From assembly GCF_030160275.1 (NCBI RefSeq), contig NZ_BSOA01000006.1, forward strand, positions 1 through 64,000: a DNA stretch of 64,000 bases, in the 5' to 3' direction. The position numbers and the translations under genes are program-made. Source of the DNA: Dyella flagellata (GTDB lineage: Bacteria; Pseudomonadota; Gammaproteobacteria; Xanthomonadales; Rhodanobacteraceae). The notes beneath the pieces are model-generated. The model worked only from the letters and a program-made list of their open reading frames with translations. It did not search any database and was not told the origin of the DNA. Shown one piece after another: positions 43,056 to 50,818 of this stretch; the stretch's first letter is position 1; each line of letters starts with the position of its first letter.

Positions 43056-43088
43056 AAAAACCCTCTCCCTTGCGGAGAGGGTTTTTTT
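43056..43088 (+). terminator. Rho-independent terminator after beta-helix gene 1
   Basis: AAAAA-CCCTCTCC-CTTGC-GGAGAGGG-TTTTTTT is an 8-bp stem with A and T runs, so it can act on both strands. It lies 25 bases after the stop. Confidence 0.92.
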
Positions 43089-43189
43089 ATGGGCTGCCGC
43101 GTAGCTCCATGCTTTGGAATGCGCCCCGAATCAAGCGCCCGGAGCAGGCTCTACCCGGTACCGGTCAGCTAAGCATTCCCTAGCGTGTG

Positions 43190-43558
43190 TTACCCGCACA
43201 CATCCCCATGCATCACCAGTTGCCGCACCTCGCATTCGACCTCCCATTCATCGCCATGCACCCTCAAAAAGCGTTTGGTCAGCTCGATGGCTTCTTCCTT
43301 GGAATCCGCTTCCAGCACGGCATAGCCTCCGATCACTTCCTTGGCTTCGGTGAACGGGCCATCGACCATGGTCAACTTGCCGCCAGACAGCCGGACGCGG
43401 GTGCCATGGGCCGTGGGCGTGAGCCCGGCAGTGTCGATCATCTTGCCCTCCCGGGTCGTCTCCTCCAACAGCTTGCCCATGTCGGCCATCAGCTGTGCGC
43501 TGGGCTGCAGGCCAGAGTTCTCGTTGATCCGTACTATCGATAGAAAGCGCATTGTCAT
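43190..43558 (-). CDS. YCII-domain protein (YciI-like)
   Basis: A 122-residue dimeric ferredoxin-fold protein starting MTMRFLSIVRINENSG, with TATGGAGAT upstream. The signature DGPFTEAKEVIGGYAVLEAD is the DGPF motif of YCII proteins, often found beside ECF sigma factors. The final residues contain CEVRQLVMHGDVCG. The biochemical function is not established for this branch. It is alone here, convergent with beta-helix gene 1. Confidence 0.88.
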   Translation of the reverse strand: MTMRFLSIVRINENSGLQPSAQLMADMGKLLEETTREGKMIDTAGLTPTAHGTRVRLSGGKLTMVDGPFTEAKEVIGGYAVLEADSKEEAIELTKRFLRVHGDEWEVECEVRQLVMHGDVCG

Positions 43559-43656
43559 ATCTCCATAAGGGTGACGGAGCCGGGACCAGATCCCGCTCCC
43601 GCCGATACGACGAACCAGCCCGGCACGGATCGACAGCCGATTAGCCTCGCGCAAAA

Positions 43657-43688
43657 GAAAAACCCTCTCCGCCAGGGAGAGGGTTTGG
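43657..43688 (-). terminator. Rho-independent terminator of beta-helix gene 2
   Basis: On the minus strand: CCCTCTCC-CTGGC-GGAGAGGG followed by TTTTTCTTTT. The same sequence recurs at 45157-45188, so it is part of the duplicated unit. Confidence 0.88.
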
Positions 43689-43711
43689 GATGCCCGTTGC
43701 CAGGGATTACA

Positions 43712-44857
43712 TCACTTCATCGGCGAGATGGTGTTGTTGGACACCGTCACGTTGGTAGCCGTACTGGCAATGGAGATGTCACGCGGGCTCCAGCCTTCGT
43801 TATAGGGCGACTGGTTGTGCTGGTAGAACCACAACGCGTAGTTCCATTCGATGGTGTTACCCGAGATCTGTACGTTGTTGGTGGTGCTGGAGATGGAGAT
43901 GCCGAACAGGTAGTTGGTGGTGATGTTGCTATTGGTGATCACCACGCCGTTCGGGCCGCCGGTGTACACGCCAAAGCCCTGGTTGTTTTGCGCCGTAACA
44001 TTGTTCAAGGTCAGGTTGGACACGTTGTTGTGCACTTCCAGGCCATTGCCCAGGTTGCCGGACAAGGTCGTGTTTTCCAGGCGCACGTTCTGGGTCGGGC
44101 CCTGCGTCGACGGTTCGATATCGATGCCCGCCTGCGGCAACGTGCCGTTGGAGCCGGTGAAGCTGCTGTTCACCACATACACCTGGTTCGACGGCAGGAT
44201 CGACAAGCCTTGGCGACGGTTGTTGTTGGATTTGACGTTGTTCAGCGTGACGCTGTACGAAGGCACCACCGTGGCGCCCGAACCGGACGCACCAACCAGC
44301 AGGCCGTCACCCCAGGAGTTGGCCACGGAGATGTCGTGAACGTAGACGTAGCTGGAGGCGGAAATATTGATGCCGTAGCCCCACTCGCCGGTGGTGCCCT
44401 GATGCTGCGAACGTTCACCGAGAACGGTGCCGCCGGCGATCTCAACGTTGTTCACGTTCCAGGCCCTGACCACCCAATAGCGCGAGGCGCTGTTGGGAAT
44501 GGCCTGCAGCGTCGCTCCGGTGTCGAGCAACAAGCGGGTATGCGAGCGCAGGCCGACGCCCTTGAGCGCGTTGATCATGTAGGTACCGGCCGGCACCTCG
44601 ACCGTGCCGCCGGTGGAGGGCAGTGCATTGATGGCGGCCTGGATGGCGGCGGTATCGTCAGCCGAGCCATTGCCCAGGGCACCGAAATTGCGGACGTTCA
44701 GCGAAGCGGAACCGATCGACACCGTCGGCGTCGGATTCCACCAGTTGGTTGCGGATGCCGGCAGAGCAACGGCGGCAAGAGCAAGAGTGGCGGCGGCCGT
44801 CAAGATCTTGCGACGGAATGTGAAGTTAAAAACTTGTGCGTTGCCCGTGTTCGGCAT
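43712..44857 (-). CDS. Secreted right-handed beta-helix protein, paralogue 2
   Basis: A 381-residue protein with signal peptide RRKILTAAATLALAAVALPASATNWW (read as two parts around LALAAVALPASA). Pectate_lyase_3 text LNVRNFGALGNGSADDTAAI is followed by Asn-rich coils such as NVRLENTTLSGNLGNGLEVH and NGVVITNSNITTNYLFGISI. It is almost identical to paralogue 3, with only scattered substitutions. AGGGGG lies upstream of ATG 44857, with a small CGCGCT-TATC-AGCGCG hairpin at 44871-44886 just 5' of it. It is likely an extracellular polysaccharide lyase or hydrolase; substrate unknown. Confidence 0.85.
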   Translation of the reverse strand: MPNTGNAQVFNFTFRRKILTAAATLALAAVALPASATNWWNPTPTVSIGSASLNVRNFGALGNGSADDTAAIQAAINALPSTGGTVEVPAGTYMINALKGVGLRSHTRLLLDTGATLQAIPNSASRYWVVRAWNVNNVEIAGGTVLGERSQHQGTTGEWGYGINISASSYVYVHDISVANSWGDGLLVGASGSGATVVPSYSVTLNNVKSNNNRRQGLSILPSNQVYVVNSSFTGSNGTLPQAGIDIEPSTQGPTQNVRLENTTLSGNLGNGLEVHNNVSNLTLNNVTAQNNQGFGVYTGGPNGVVITNSNITTNYLFGISISSTTNNVQISGNTIEWNYALWFYQHNQSPYNEGWSPRDISIASTATNVTVSNNTISPMK

Positions 44858-44968
44858 AAAGAACCCCCTGCGCGCTTATCAGCGCGACCCAAACTGAATT
44901 TTTCACCTAAGGAAGCCCGTCGTTTTCGTCAACGGTGCGTATAAGATCGGTCACCGGGCAGTGAAATT

Positions 44969-44998
44969 GCAAATGTGAATTGATGTTTTCGCTCGCAG
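44969..44998 (-). promoter_or_regulatory. Conserved 30-base element upstream of beta-helix gene 2
   Basis: GCAAATGTGAATTGATGTTT plus TCGCTCGCAG is the counterpart of 41714-41743 and 46473-46502. It lies 112 bases before the start. The distal half-site is degenerate (TCGCA rather than TCACA). Confidence 0.65.
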
Positions 44999-45084
44999 AA
45001 AATGAATCAAACCCAAACTCACCCGACGGCATGGATGAGCTTGGCGCATATAAATACGGCCGTCCGAATGAATTTATTATTTTC

Positions 45085-45100
45085 ATTTAGACGTCCAAAT
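45085..45100. promoter_or_regulatory. AGACGTC operator upstream of beta-helix gene 2
   Basis: ATTTAGACGTCCAAAT differs by one base from the perfect palindrome ATTTAGACGTCTAAAT at 37425-37440. It lies about 228 bases upstream of the gene start. Confidence 0.6.
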
Positions 45101-45156
45101 CATTTAAAACAGCCATCCATTCGTCGTGCATCCAACCCCACTTCATGGAGCACGAA

Positions 45157-45188
45157 GAAAAAACCCTCTCCGCCAGGGAGAGGGTTTA
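45157..45188 (-). terminator. Rho-independent terminator of beta-helix gene 3
   Basis: The CCCTCTCC-CTGGC-GGAGAGGG stem with a T-run on the minus strand is identical to 43657-43688. Confidence 0.88.
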
Positions 45189-45212
45189 GGAGGCAAGTTG
45201 CCAGGGATTACA

Positions 45213-46358
45213 TCACTTCATCGGCGAGATGGTGTTGTTGGACACCGCCACGTTCGTAGCCGTGCTGGCAATGGAGATGTCACGCGGGCTCCAGCCTTCG
45301 TTGTAGGGCGATTGGTTGTGCTGGTAGAACCACAGCGCGTAGTTCCATTCGATGGTGTTGCCCGAGATCTGCACGTTGTTGGTGTTGCTGGAGATGGAGA
45401 TGCCGAACAGGTAGTTGGTGGTGATGTTGCTATTGGTGATCACCACGCCGTTCGGGCCGCCGGTGTACACGCCAAAGCCATGGTTGTTCTGCGCGGTGAC
45501 ATTGTTCAAGCTCAGGCCGGACACGTTGAGGTGCACTTCCAGGCCATTGCCCACGTTGCCGGACAGCGTGGTGTTCTCCAGGCGCACGTTCTGGGTGACG
45601 CCCTGCGTCTGCGGCTCGATATCGATGCCGGCTTGAGGCAACGTGCCATTGGAACCGGTGAAGCTGCTGTTCACCACATACACCTGCGTCGACGGCAGGA
45701 TCGACAGGCCCTGGCGGCGATTGTTATTGGATTTAACGTTGTTCAGCGTGACGCTGTACGAAGGCTTTACTGTGGCGCCCCAACCTGTCGCGCCGACTGC
45801 CAAGCCATCACCCCAGCAATTGGCGACCGAGATGTCGTGGACATAGACGTAGCTCGATCCGGAGACATTGATGCCATAGCCCCACTCACCGGTGGTGCCC
45901 TGGTGATGCGAACGTTCACCGAGAACGGTGCCGCCGGCGATCTCGACGTTGTTCACGTTCCACGCCTTCACTACCCAGTAGCGCGTAGCGCTGTTCGGGA
46001 TGGCCTGCAGCGTTGCGCCGGTATCGAGCAACAGGCGCGTGTGCGAGCGCAGGCTGACACCCTTGAGCGCGTTGATCATGTACGTGCCTGCCGGCACTTC
46101 GATCGTACCGCCCGTCGACGGCAAGGCATTGACGGCGGCCTGGATGGCGGCGGTATCGTCCGCCGAGCCATTGCCCATGGCGCCGAAGTTACGGACGTTG
46201 AGCGAAGCGGAACCGATCGATATCGTCGGCGTCGGATTCCACCAGTTGGTTGCGGATGCCGGCAGCGCAACGGCGGCCAGCGCAAGAGAGGCAGCAGCCG
46301 TCAAGATCTTGCGACGAAATGTGAAGTTAAAAACTTGTGCATTGCCCGTGTTCGGCAT
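45213..46358 (-). CDS. Secreted right-handed beta-helix protein, paralogue 3
   Basis: A 381-residue near-duplicate of paralogue 2: the same signal peptide, ALPSTGGTIEVPAGTYMINA, SYVYVHDISVANCWGDGLAVG and VSNNTISPMK end. Differences include a Cys in VANCWGDG and GATGWGATVKPSYSV in place of GASGSGATVVPSYSV. Promoter, 5' hairpin (46375-46390) and terminator are duplicated too, so it arose by a recent direct duplication of a whole 1.35-kb unit. The presumed role is as for paralogue 2. Confidence 0.85.
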   Translation of the reverse strand: MPNTGNAQVFNFTFRRKILTAAASLALAAVALPASATNWWNPTPTISIGSASLNVRNFGAMGNGSADDTAAIQAAVNALPSTGGTIEVPAGTYMINALKGVSLRSHTRLLLDTGATLQAIPNSATRYWVVKAWNVNNVEIAGGTVLGERSHHQGTTGEWGYGINVSGSSYVYVHDISVANCWGDGLAVGATGWGATVKPSYSVTLNNVKSNNNRRQGLSILPSTQVYVVNSSFTGSNGTLPQAGIDIEPQTQGVTQNVRLENTTLSGNVGNGLEVHLNVSGLSLNNVTAQNNHGFGVYTGGPNGVVITNSNITTNYLFGISISSNTNNVQISGNTIEWNYALWFYQHNQSPYNEGWSPRDISIASTATNVAVSNNTISPMK

Positions 46359-46472
46359 AATAAAAGAACCCCTGCGCGCTTATCAGCGCGACCCAAACTG
46401 AAATTTTCACCTAAGGAAGCCCGTCGTTTTCGTCAACGGTACGTATAAGATCGGTCACCGGGCAGTGAAATT

Positions 46473-46502
46473 GCAAATGTGAATTGATGTTTTCGTTCAC
46501 AT
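46473..46502 (-). promoter_or_regulatory. Conserved 30-base element upstream of beta-helix gene 3
   Basis: GCAAATGTGAATTGATGTTT then TCGTTCACAT contains TGTGA-N14-TCACA. It lies 115 bases before the start and matches the elements of the other two paralogues. Confidence 0.68.
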
Positions 46503-46598
46503 AAAATAAATCGAAGCTAAATTACACCCCGACCGCGTGAGTGGTCTTCACGCGTAAAATTTCGGTTATTTTGTGGTTTTACTATCTTTCATTTGGCC

Positions 46599-46614
46599 GT
46601 ATAGACGTCCAAAT
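46599..46614. promoter_or_regulatory. AGACGTC operator upstream of beta-helix gene 3
   Basis: GTATAGACGTCCAAAT lies about 241 bases upstream of the start, at a spacing matching 45085-45100. The gap 46615-46888 beyond it shows no gene. Confidence 0.55.
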
Positions 46615-46888
46615 AAAATACATCACATGCCACTTCGATCGGCTGCCGTATCAAGCAGCTCACCATCGAGCAAGACGGATTACACCTGCACTTTGCGCGC
46701 AGGTTGGCGGGGATGACCCCTGGATCACACCGCAGGATTTCGCCCCTGCTTCGCCTCGGCCATGGCCGGGACATGCGCGGTGGAGCAATTCCACCTACGC
46801 AAGGGCTGCACCAACGCAGCTCCGCCCTTGACCGCGCATTCAAGGCGATGGCACTGGATAATCCGCTACCCAGTGCCCCGGATAGCCG

Positions 46889-47224
46889 TCACGGCTTGCT
46901 GAATCCCATGTGCAAGGTGATCTTGTCGCCCGCCTTCAGGTCCGCCACAGCGGCCGGCGGGAAATGCAGCTTGAGATTCATGCCTTCGGTATCCGCTTCC
47001 ACGATGCCGGTTTTCGAATCCACGGACGTAACCGTGGCAGGCATTGCGTGCATGCCTTGCATGGCGTGGTGCATCCCTTTCATGCCGGACATGCCGCTGT
47101 GCATGCTGCCCGTCGAATTCATGCTGCTTGAGGAACTGCTCGGCGTACTGTATTGCGCAAGCACGGCGCCGCTCAAAACGAACGTACCTATGACCGACAC
47201 CACGACTTTGGAAAGCGTGTTCAT
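46889..47224 (-). CDS. Small periplasmic Met/His-rich protein (CusF-like fold suspected)
   Basis: A 111-residue exported protein. AAGGAGG precedes ATG 47224 by six bases (an ATG three bases earlier is too close). The signal peptide ends SGAVLAQ. A Ser run (PSSSSSSMNSTG) and a Met/His-rich stretch (MHSGMSGMKGMHHAMQGMHA) follow, which could bind copper or silver. A small beta domain comes last (ATVTSVDSKTGIVEADTEGM ... AGDKITLHMGFSKP) that reads like the OB fold of CusF. A copper chaperone role is inference. Confidence 0.65.
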   Translation of the reverse strand: MNTLSKVVVSVIGTFVLSGAVLAQYSTPSSSSSSMNSTGSMHSGMSGMKGMHHAMQGMHAMPATVTSVDSKTGIVEADTEGMNLKLHFPPAAVADLKAGDKITLHMGFSKP

Positions 47225-47528
47225 CATGACCCTCCTTCGAGCACGGTTAGCGGGAAAGCGCGTTTCGGCGCATCAGCAAAAATGCGCGTCCGGCGATCAT
47301 CCGTGCGTGAATTTATCCGTGCGCAAGCGATGACAGGAGCACCCGGCAGCGTTTCGTATTTTGGCGGGCAAACGCGACCTCTTCCGCGCTGCCTTTGAAC
47401 CTGCGCGGAGGGTGTGCTTGAGCTGGATCGATGCAAGAGACTAGGCGCGGCGCCATCACCCTGTCGACAGCTACGCGCAAGTAAAAATTCAGGCCAAAAC
47501 TCTCGGGCTTACACCAAAGCTCGACAAA
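47225..47528. other. Intergenic region, no gene seen
   Basis: The region is about 300 bases between the divergent metal-binding-type gene and the glycosyltransferase operon. Short frames here lack family features and ribosome sites. It should contain the two divergent promoters. Confidence 0.5.
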
Positions 47529-47548
47529 AATGTGATTAGACTCACATT
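47529..47548. promoter_or_regulatory. CRP/Clp-type binding site
   Basis: AATGTGA-TTAGAC-TCACATT is a perfect 7-6-7 inverted repeat matching the TGTGA-N6-TCACA consensus. It lies 117 bases upstream of the glycosyltransferase start, so the operon is probably under CRP or Clp control. Confidence 0.8.
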
Positions 47549-47664
47549 ACCGCCCGGTACCCAATAGGGGATACGTCCTGCATGCGATGCCTGCATCGCA
47601 TGGCGAGGTTCATTGCCTTATGGCGCACCGGGAGGTGGGCCGCGGGTGGGGGGGAGCGCTCTTG

Positions 47665-48588
47665 ATGTCCTATCGAACGGTAACGGGCAGCGCCAAGGCC
47701 TTGGGGCAACCGGTCGCCCCGATCGCCGGGGCGATCCTCAAGATGAACGGCCTCAGGCAGGACCTGCGGGCACCGGTAAGCGTCGTCGTGCCCTGTTTCC
47801 GATGCGCGCACACGATCGAGCAGGCCGTCAATTCGGTGGCCAACCAGAAGCTGCGTCCCGTAGAGGTGCTGCTGGTCGACGATGGCAGCGGCGATGACAC
47901 GCTGGCGCGGTTGACGGATGTTGCGCGGCGTTACCCGGCGGGCTGGATCAAGGTGCTAGCCATGTCCGAGAATCGCGGCCCCTCGGCGGCACGCAACTGG
48001 GGCTGGGCCCACGCAACCCAGCCCTGGGTTGCCTTCCTGGACGCCGACGACAGCTGGCATCCGCATAAGCTCCGCTTGCAAATGCAGGCCGTGGAAGACG
48101 ATCCGCGAATCGCGCTAATCGCGCACGACATGAACGTACAAGCGCGTGACAAGTACGCGCCGGCGCTGCGGTATCCCATTCAATGCCGGCTTTCCCCGCA
48201 GCGCTTGTCGCTGTTTCGCAGTGCCTTTCCGACGGCCTCCGTGGTACTGCGCCGCGACTTGCCGTTCCGCTTTGACGAGAACCGGCGCCGTGCCGAGGAC
48301 TTCATGCTGTGGGCGCAGATCCTGCTGTCCGGCTACCGTTGTGCCCGGCTCAACCAGGTCCTGGCTTCCTGGCACAAGCCGCCTTTTGGTGCCGGCGGAC
48401 TGAGCGGCGATCTGACCGCCATGTACCGGGCCGCGGTGGACGTACGCAATACCTTGCATAAGCAGGGGCTGCTGGGCCGCAGACAGCTGTATATCGCACA
48501 TGCCGTGGGTTTTGTGCGCTATTTGCGCCGCAGCCTGGTCACCTTGATCCGCCGTCACATCATGACGTCACCGAATCGCACCCCATGA
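47665..48588 (+). CDS. Family 2 glycosyltransferase
   Basis: A 307-residue GT-A fold transferase: VSVVVPCFRCAHTIEQAVNS, the nucleotide-sugar motif VLLVDDGSGDDT, the DxD-type AFLDADDSWHPHKL, and RRAEDFMLWAQILLSGYRC (catalytic ED). The start at 47665 has GGGGGGAGCG upstream; an in-frame ATG at 47587 lacks a site. Its stop overlaps the asparagine-synthase-like gene by four bases. It probably adds a sugar to a surface glycan or a small molecule. Confidence 0.87.
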   Translation: MSYRTVTGSAKALGQPVAPIAGAILKMNGLRQDLRAPVSVVVPCFRCAHTIEQAVNSVANQKLRPVEVLLVDDGSGDDTLARLTDVARRYPAGWIKVLAMSENRGPSAARNWGWAHATQPWVAFLDADDSWHPHKLRLQMQAVEDDPRIALIAHDMNVQARDKYAPALRYPIQCRLSPQRLSLFRSAFPTASVVLRRDLPFRFDENRRRAEDFMLWAQILLSGYRCARLNQVLASWHKPPFGAGGLSGDLTAMYRAAVDVRNTLHKQGLLGRRQLYIAHAVGFVRYLRRSLVTLIRRHIMTSPNRTP

Positions 48589-50060
48589 GGGGCTCAGCCA
48601 TGGCATCTGTCGCCTCTTCATTGTATGAAGAATGCACATCCCCACTGGCACTGCGTGTGCGCGCCGATACGCGAGACATCGATTTTTCGATGGTGGATGC
48701 GCTCCCGAAAGACCGGGCATCGTTCGATCCGGTGTCGATCGCCGATCTTCTGCGCAACGCCTTTGTCTATCCGCCGCACTCGGTCTATCGCCGCGTCAAG
48801 CTGATTTTCTCGGACGACTATCCCGCGCAGGACAGTCATAACGATCCGGTGTTGCAAACAACGCTGTCGGCGTGGCCGAAAAATGCTCGGCCAGGATGCT
48901 CTTCCAGCGACAGCGACACGCTGGTGCAAACCTATCACCGGCTATTGTGTGCGGCCATAACGCACACGACTGCCCGCATGCGGCAACCGTGGTTTCTGCA
49001 AAGCGGCGGCAAGGATTCCACCTCGATGGCGATTGCCTTGGCCGACGCGCGTCCGGATGTCACCTGCATCACCTATCTTGGCGGTCGCGAGGAGAACGAA
49101 CTGGCTTCGGCGCAGTGGGTCGCGCGCAATCTTGGTTTGCGCCATGAGGCACTGGTTTGCGATCCCGGGCGAGCCTATGACCGTTACCTCGCACGTGTGC
49201 AGCGGATACCATTGCTGACTGCGGATTTTGCCACGCTGTCGTATCTGGACCTGGTCACCGAGATCCGTGGCAATGGCGGCGACGGGGTGCTCGACGCATT
49301 GGGATCGGATGTGTATTTCGGCATGCCGAGCCATTGGCGCCACCAGATCTACCGCGTCGTGGCGCAGCAATTCGCGCTGCCGGCCAACTTGTTCAACCTG
49401 TGGGGCGTCCGGCACAGCTTCCGCCTGTGCTACGCCTTGAGCACCATGCAGATGAGCGCGTTCGAGCGCTTCTATCCAGGCTCGCGCTTCAGTGACCAGG
49501 AAGTCGATGCGCTGTTTGGAGAACCCATCGCCGCGCGCTCCCGGCAACGCCTGGATACCTTTCTATCCGCTATCCATGCGGCGCGTACGGTGGCCGATCG
49601 CCGGCGCATTGCCGCGGCGATCGTCGAGGCGGCGAGCTTTGGCAAAGGACTGTATACGGCGAGCGCCGTAGCCATGCCGCTCGCCTACCCCTATTGCGAC
49701 GCACGGCTCGGCCAATGGCTCACGCACGAGGTGCCCGACGACTATCTCATCGGGCCGGACGGCACCAACAAGATCCTGGTACGCAAGCACATTGCGCGGT
49801 CTTTTTTGAATCTTCCCTACGTAACGAAAAAGGGCTGCTTCCGTTTCAACGTGTGCGCACTCGCGCGAGTGCGCTATGACTGCGTACGTCAGTTTGCCGT
49901 CGACGCCAAGGCACAGGGTCTGCTTCCCGGTGCGCCCGCCTGGCTGGATGCGCATCGAGAGCATTTGCACAACAAATACTTCGCTTCGAAGTTCTACCTG
50001 CTTGCCGTCGTGCTGCCATGGCTGCTGAACCGCCTGCAGCCGGAACGTCGTCTCGGGTAA
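48585..50060 (+). CDS. Asparagine-synthase-like AMP-forming ligase without glutaminase domain
   Basis: A 491-residue protein. The PP-loop FLQSGGKDSTSMAIALADA at about residue 140 and ITYLGGREENELASAQWVAR mark the ATP-pyrophosphatase half of AsnB. Residues 47-75 (FDPVSIADLLRNAFVYPPHS) match the AsnB linker, but the N-terminal Cys2 glutaminase domain is missing. EIRGNGGDGVLDALGSDVYFG is the acidic second-substrate region. Such proteins can make amides or lactams in natural-product or surface-glycan pathways. It is translationally coupled to the glycosyltransferase, so amidation of a glycan is one inference. Confidence 0.75.
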   Translation: MRGSAMASVASSLYEECTSPLALRVRADTRDIDFSMVDALPKDRASFDPVSIADLLRNAFVYPPHSVYRRVKLIFSDDYPAQDSHNDPVLQTTLSAWPKNARPGCSSSDSDTLVQTYHRLLCAAITHTTARMRQPWFLQSGGKDSTSMAIALADARPDVTCITYLGGREENELASAQWVARNLGLRHEALVCDPGRAYDRYLARVQRIPLLTADFATLSYLDLVTEIRGNGGDGVLDALGSDVYFGMPSHWRHQIYRVVAQQFALPANLFNLWGVRHSFRLCYALSTMQMSAFERFYPGSRFSDQEVDALFGEPIAARSRQRLDTFLSAIHAARTVADRRRIAAAIVEAASFGKGLYTASAVAMPLAYPYCDARLGQWLTHEVPDDYLIGPDGTNKILVRKHIARSFLNLPYVTKKGCFRFNVCALARVRYDCVRQFAVDAKAQGLLPGAPAWLDAHREHLHNKYFASKFYLLAVVLPWLLNRLQPERRLG

Positions 50061-50094
50061 ACCCGGCCTAACGGTTTATCGCCTAGCCTAGCGG

Positions 50095-50125
50095 TTGACT
50101 CCGTAGTCAACTACGGAAGTAGGCT
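50095..50125 (+). promoter_or_regulatory. MerR-type promoter/operator for merT
   Basis: A -35 TTGACT (50095-50100) and a -10 TAGGCT (50120-50125) are separated by 19 bases, the long spacer typical of MerR-activated promoters. The dyad CCGTAGT-CA-ACTACGG fills the spacer. This closely resembles the classical merT promoter. No merR gene is in the window. Confidence 0.88.
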
Positions 50126-50162
50126 TGCACGACACCGGTTTCCCCACCCTTCGGCCACCGTC

Positions 50163-50513
50163 ATGGCGCAAAACCGCAGTGAGAAGAGCAGCCTTGCCAT
50201 TGGTGGCCTCTCAGCCATCCTCGCTTCCGCCTGCTGCCTGGGGCCGCTGGTATTGGTGAGCATCGGGCTGAGTGGCGCCTGGATCGGTCAACTGACGCGC
50301 ATGGAACCGTTGCGCCCCTATTTTTTGCTGGTTTCGGCGCTGGCCTTGATTTTTGCCTATCGGCGCATCTTTCGCCCAGCCGGCACCTGCCCGCCGGATC
50401 AGGTTTGTGCCGTTCCGGCGGTGCGCAGGGCCTACAAGGCGTTGTTCTGGATCGTGGCAGCCCTGGTGTTGATAGCGTTCGGCTTTCCCTATGCCGCGCC
50501 CTGGTTCTATTGA
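50163..50513 (+). CDS. merT: Mercuric transport protein MerT
   Basis: A 116-residue inner-membrane protein with three hydrophobic helices. The first helix carries the vicinal Cys pair ASACCLGPLVLVSIG that accepts Hg(II) from MerP. A second Cys pair lies in the loop (GTCPPDQVCAVP). It imports Hg(II) to a cytosolic reductase, but no merA is present here. It is first in merT-merP-CMD. Confidence 0.93.
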   Translation: MAQNRSEKSSLAIGGLSAILASACCLGPLVLVSIGLSGAWIGQLTRMEPLRPYFLLVSALALIFAYRRIFRPAGTCPPDQVCAVPAVRRAYKALFWIVAALVLIAFGFPYAAPWFY

Positions 50514-50524
50514 GGAAACCCACT

Positions 50525-50806
50525 ATGAAAACCTTAGCTACCCTTGCCCTGATACTGATGGGTGTCATTCCCATGGCCGGTATGGCCGCAACCCGCACGG
50601 TCACACTCGCCGTGCCAGGCATGACCTGTCCGGTGTGCCCGGTCACGATCAAAAAGTCCTTGGAGAAAGTCGCCGGCGTGGGCGATATCACCCCCGACCT
50701 GATGCGCAAGACGGTCACGATCAGCTACGACGACACCAAGACGCAGCCGGCTGCACTGATGCAAGCGACGGCCGCAGCCGGTTATCCGTCCTCCGTCCAG
50801 CATTGA
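50525..50806 (+). CDS. merP: Periplasmic mercury-binding protein MerP
   Basis: A 93-residue protein with signal peptide MKTLATLALILMGVIPMAGMA and an HMA domain with the metal site PGMTCPVCPVTIKKSLEKV (CxxC). DDTKTQPAALMQATAAAGYP is the conserved MerP end. It hands Hg(II) to MerT. It follows merT by 11 bases. Confidence 0.93.
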   Translation: MKTLATLALILMGVIPMAGMAATRTVTLAVPGMTCPVCPVTIKKSLEKVAGVGDITPDLMRKTVTISYDDTKTQPAALMQATAAAGYPSSVQH

Positions 50807-50818
50807 GAGGCATCGCGA

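Larger units (their letters stand above)
43657..46503. repeat. Direct duplication of a 1.35-kb beta-helix gene unit
   Basis: Unit A (43657 to about 45000) and unit B (45157 to about 46503) are colinear and nearly identical from the terminator hairpin, through the whole coding sequence, to the 5' hairpin and the GCAAATGTGAATTG element. A 156-base spacer with one AGACGTC operator separates them. Divergence is concentrated at third codon positions and in the spacer. Confidence 0.9.

Noticed and set aside
43571-46448. Long plus-strand frames opposite beta-helix genes 2 and 3
   Set aside because: They are mirror-image artefacts of the duplicated genes and duplicate along with them. No ribosome site, signal or family motif is present.
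47224-47436. 70-codon minus-strand frame upstream of the metal-binding-type gene
   Set aside because: It has no ribosome site or family similarity and lies in the promoter region.
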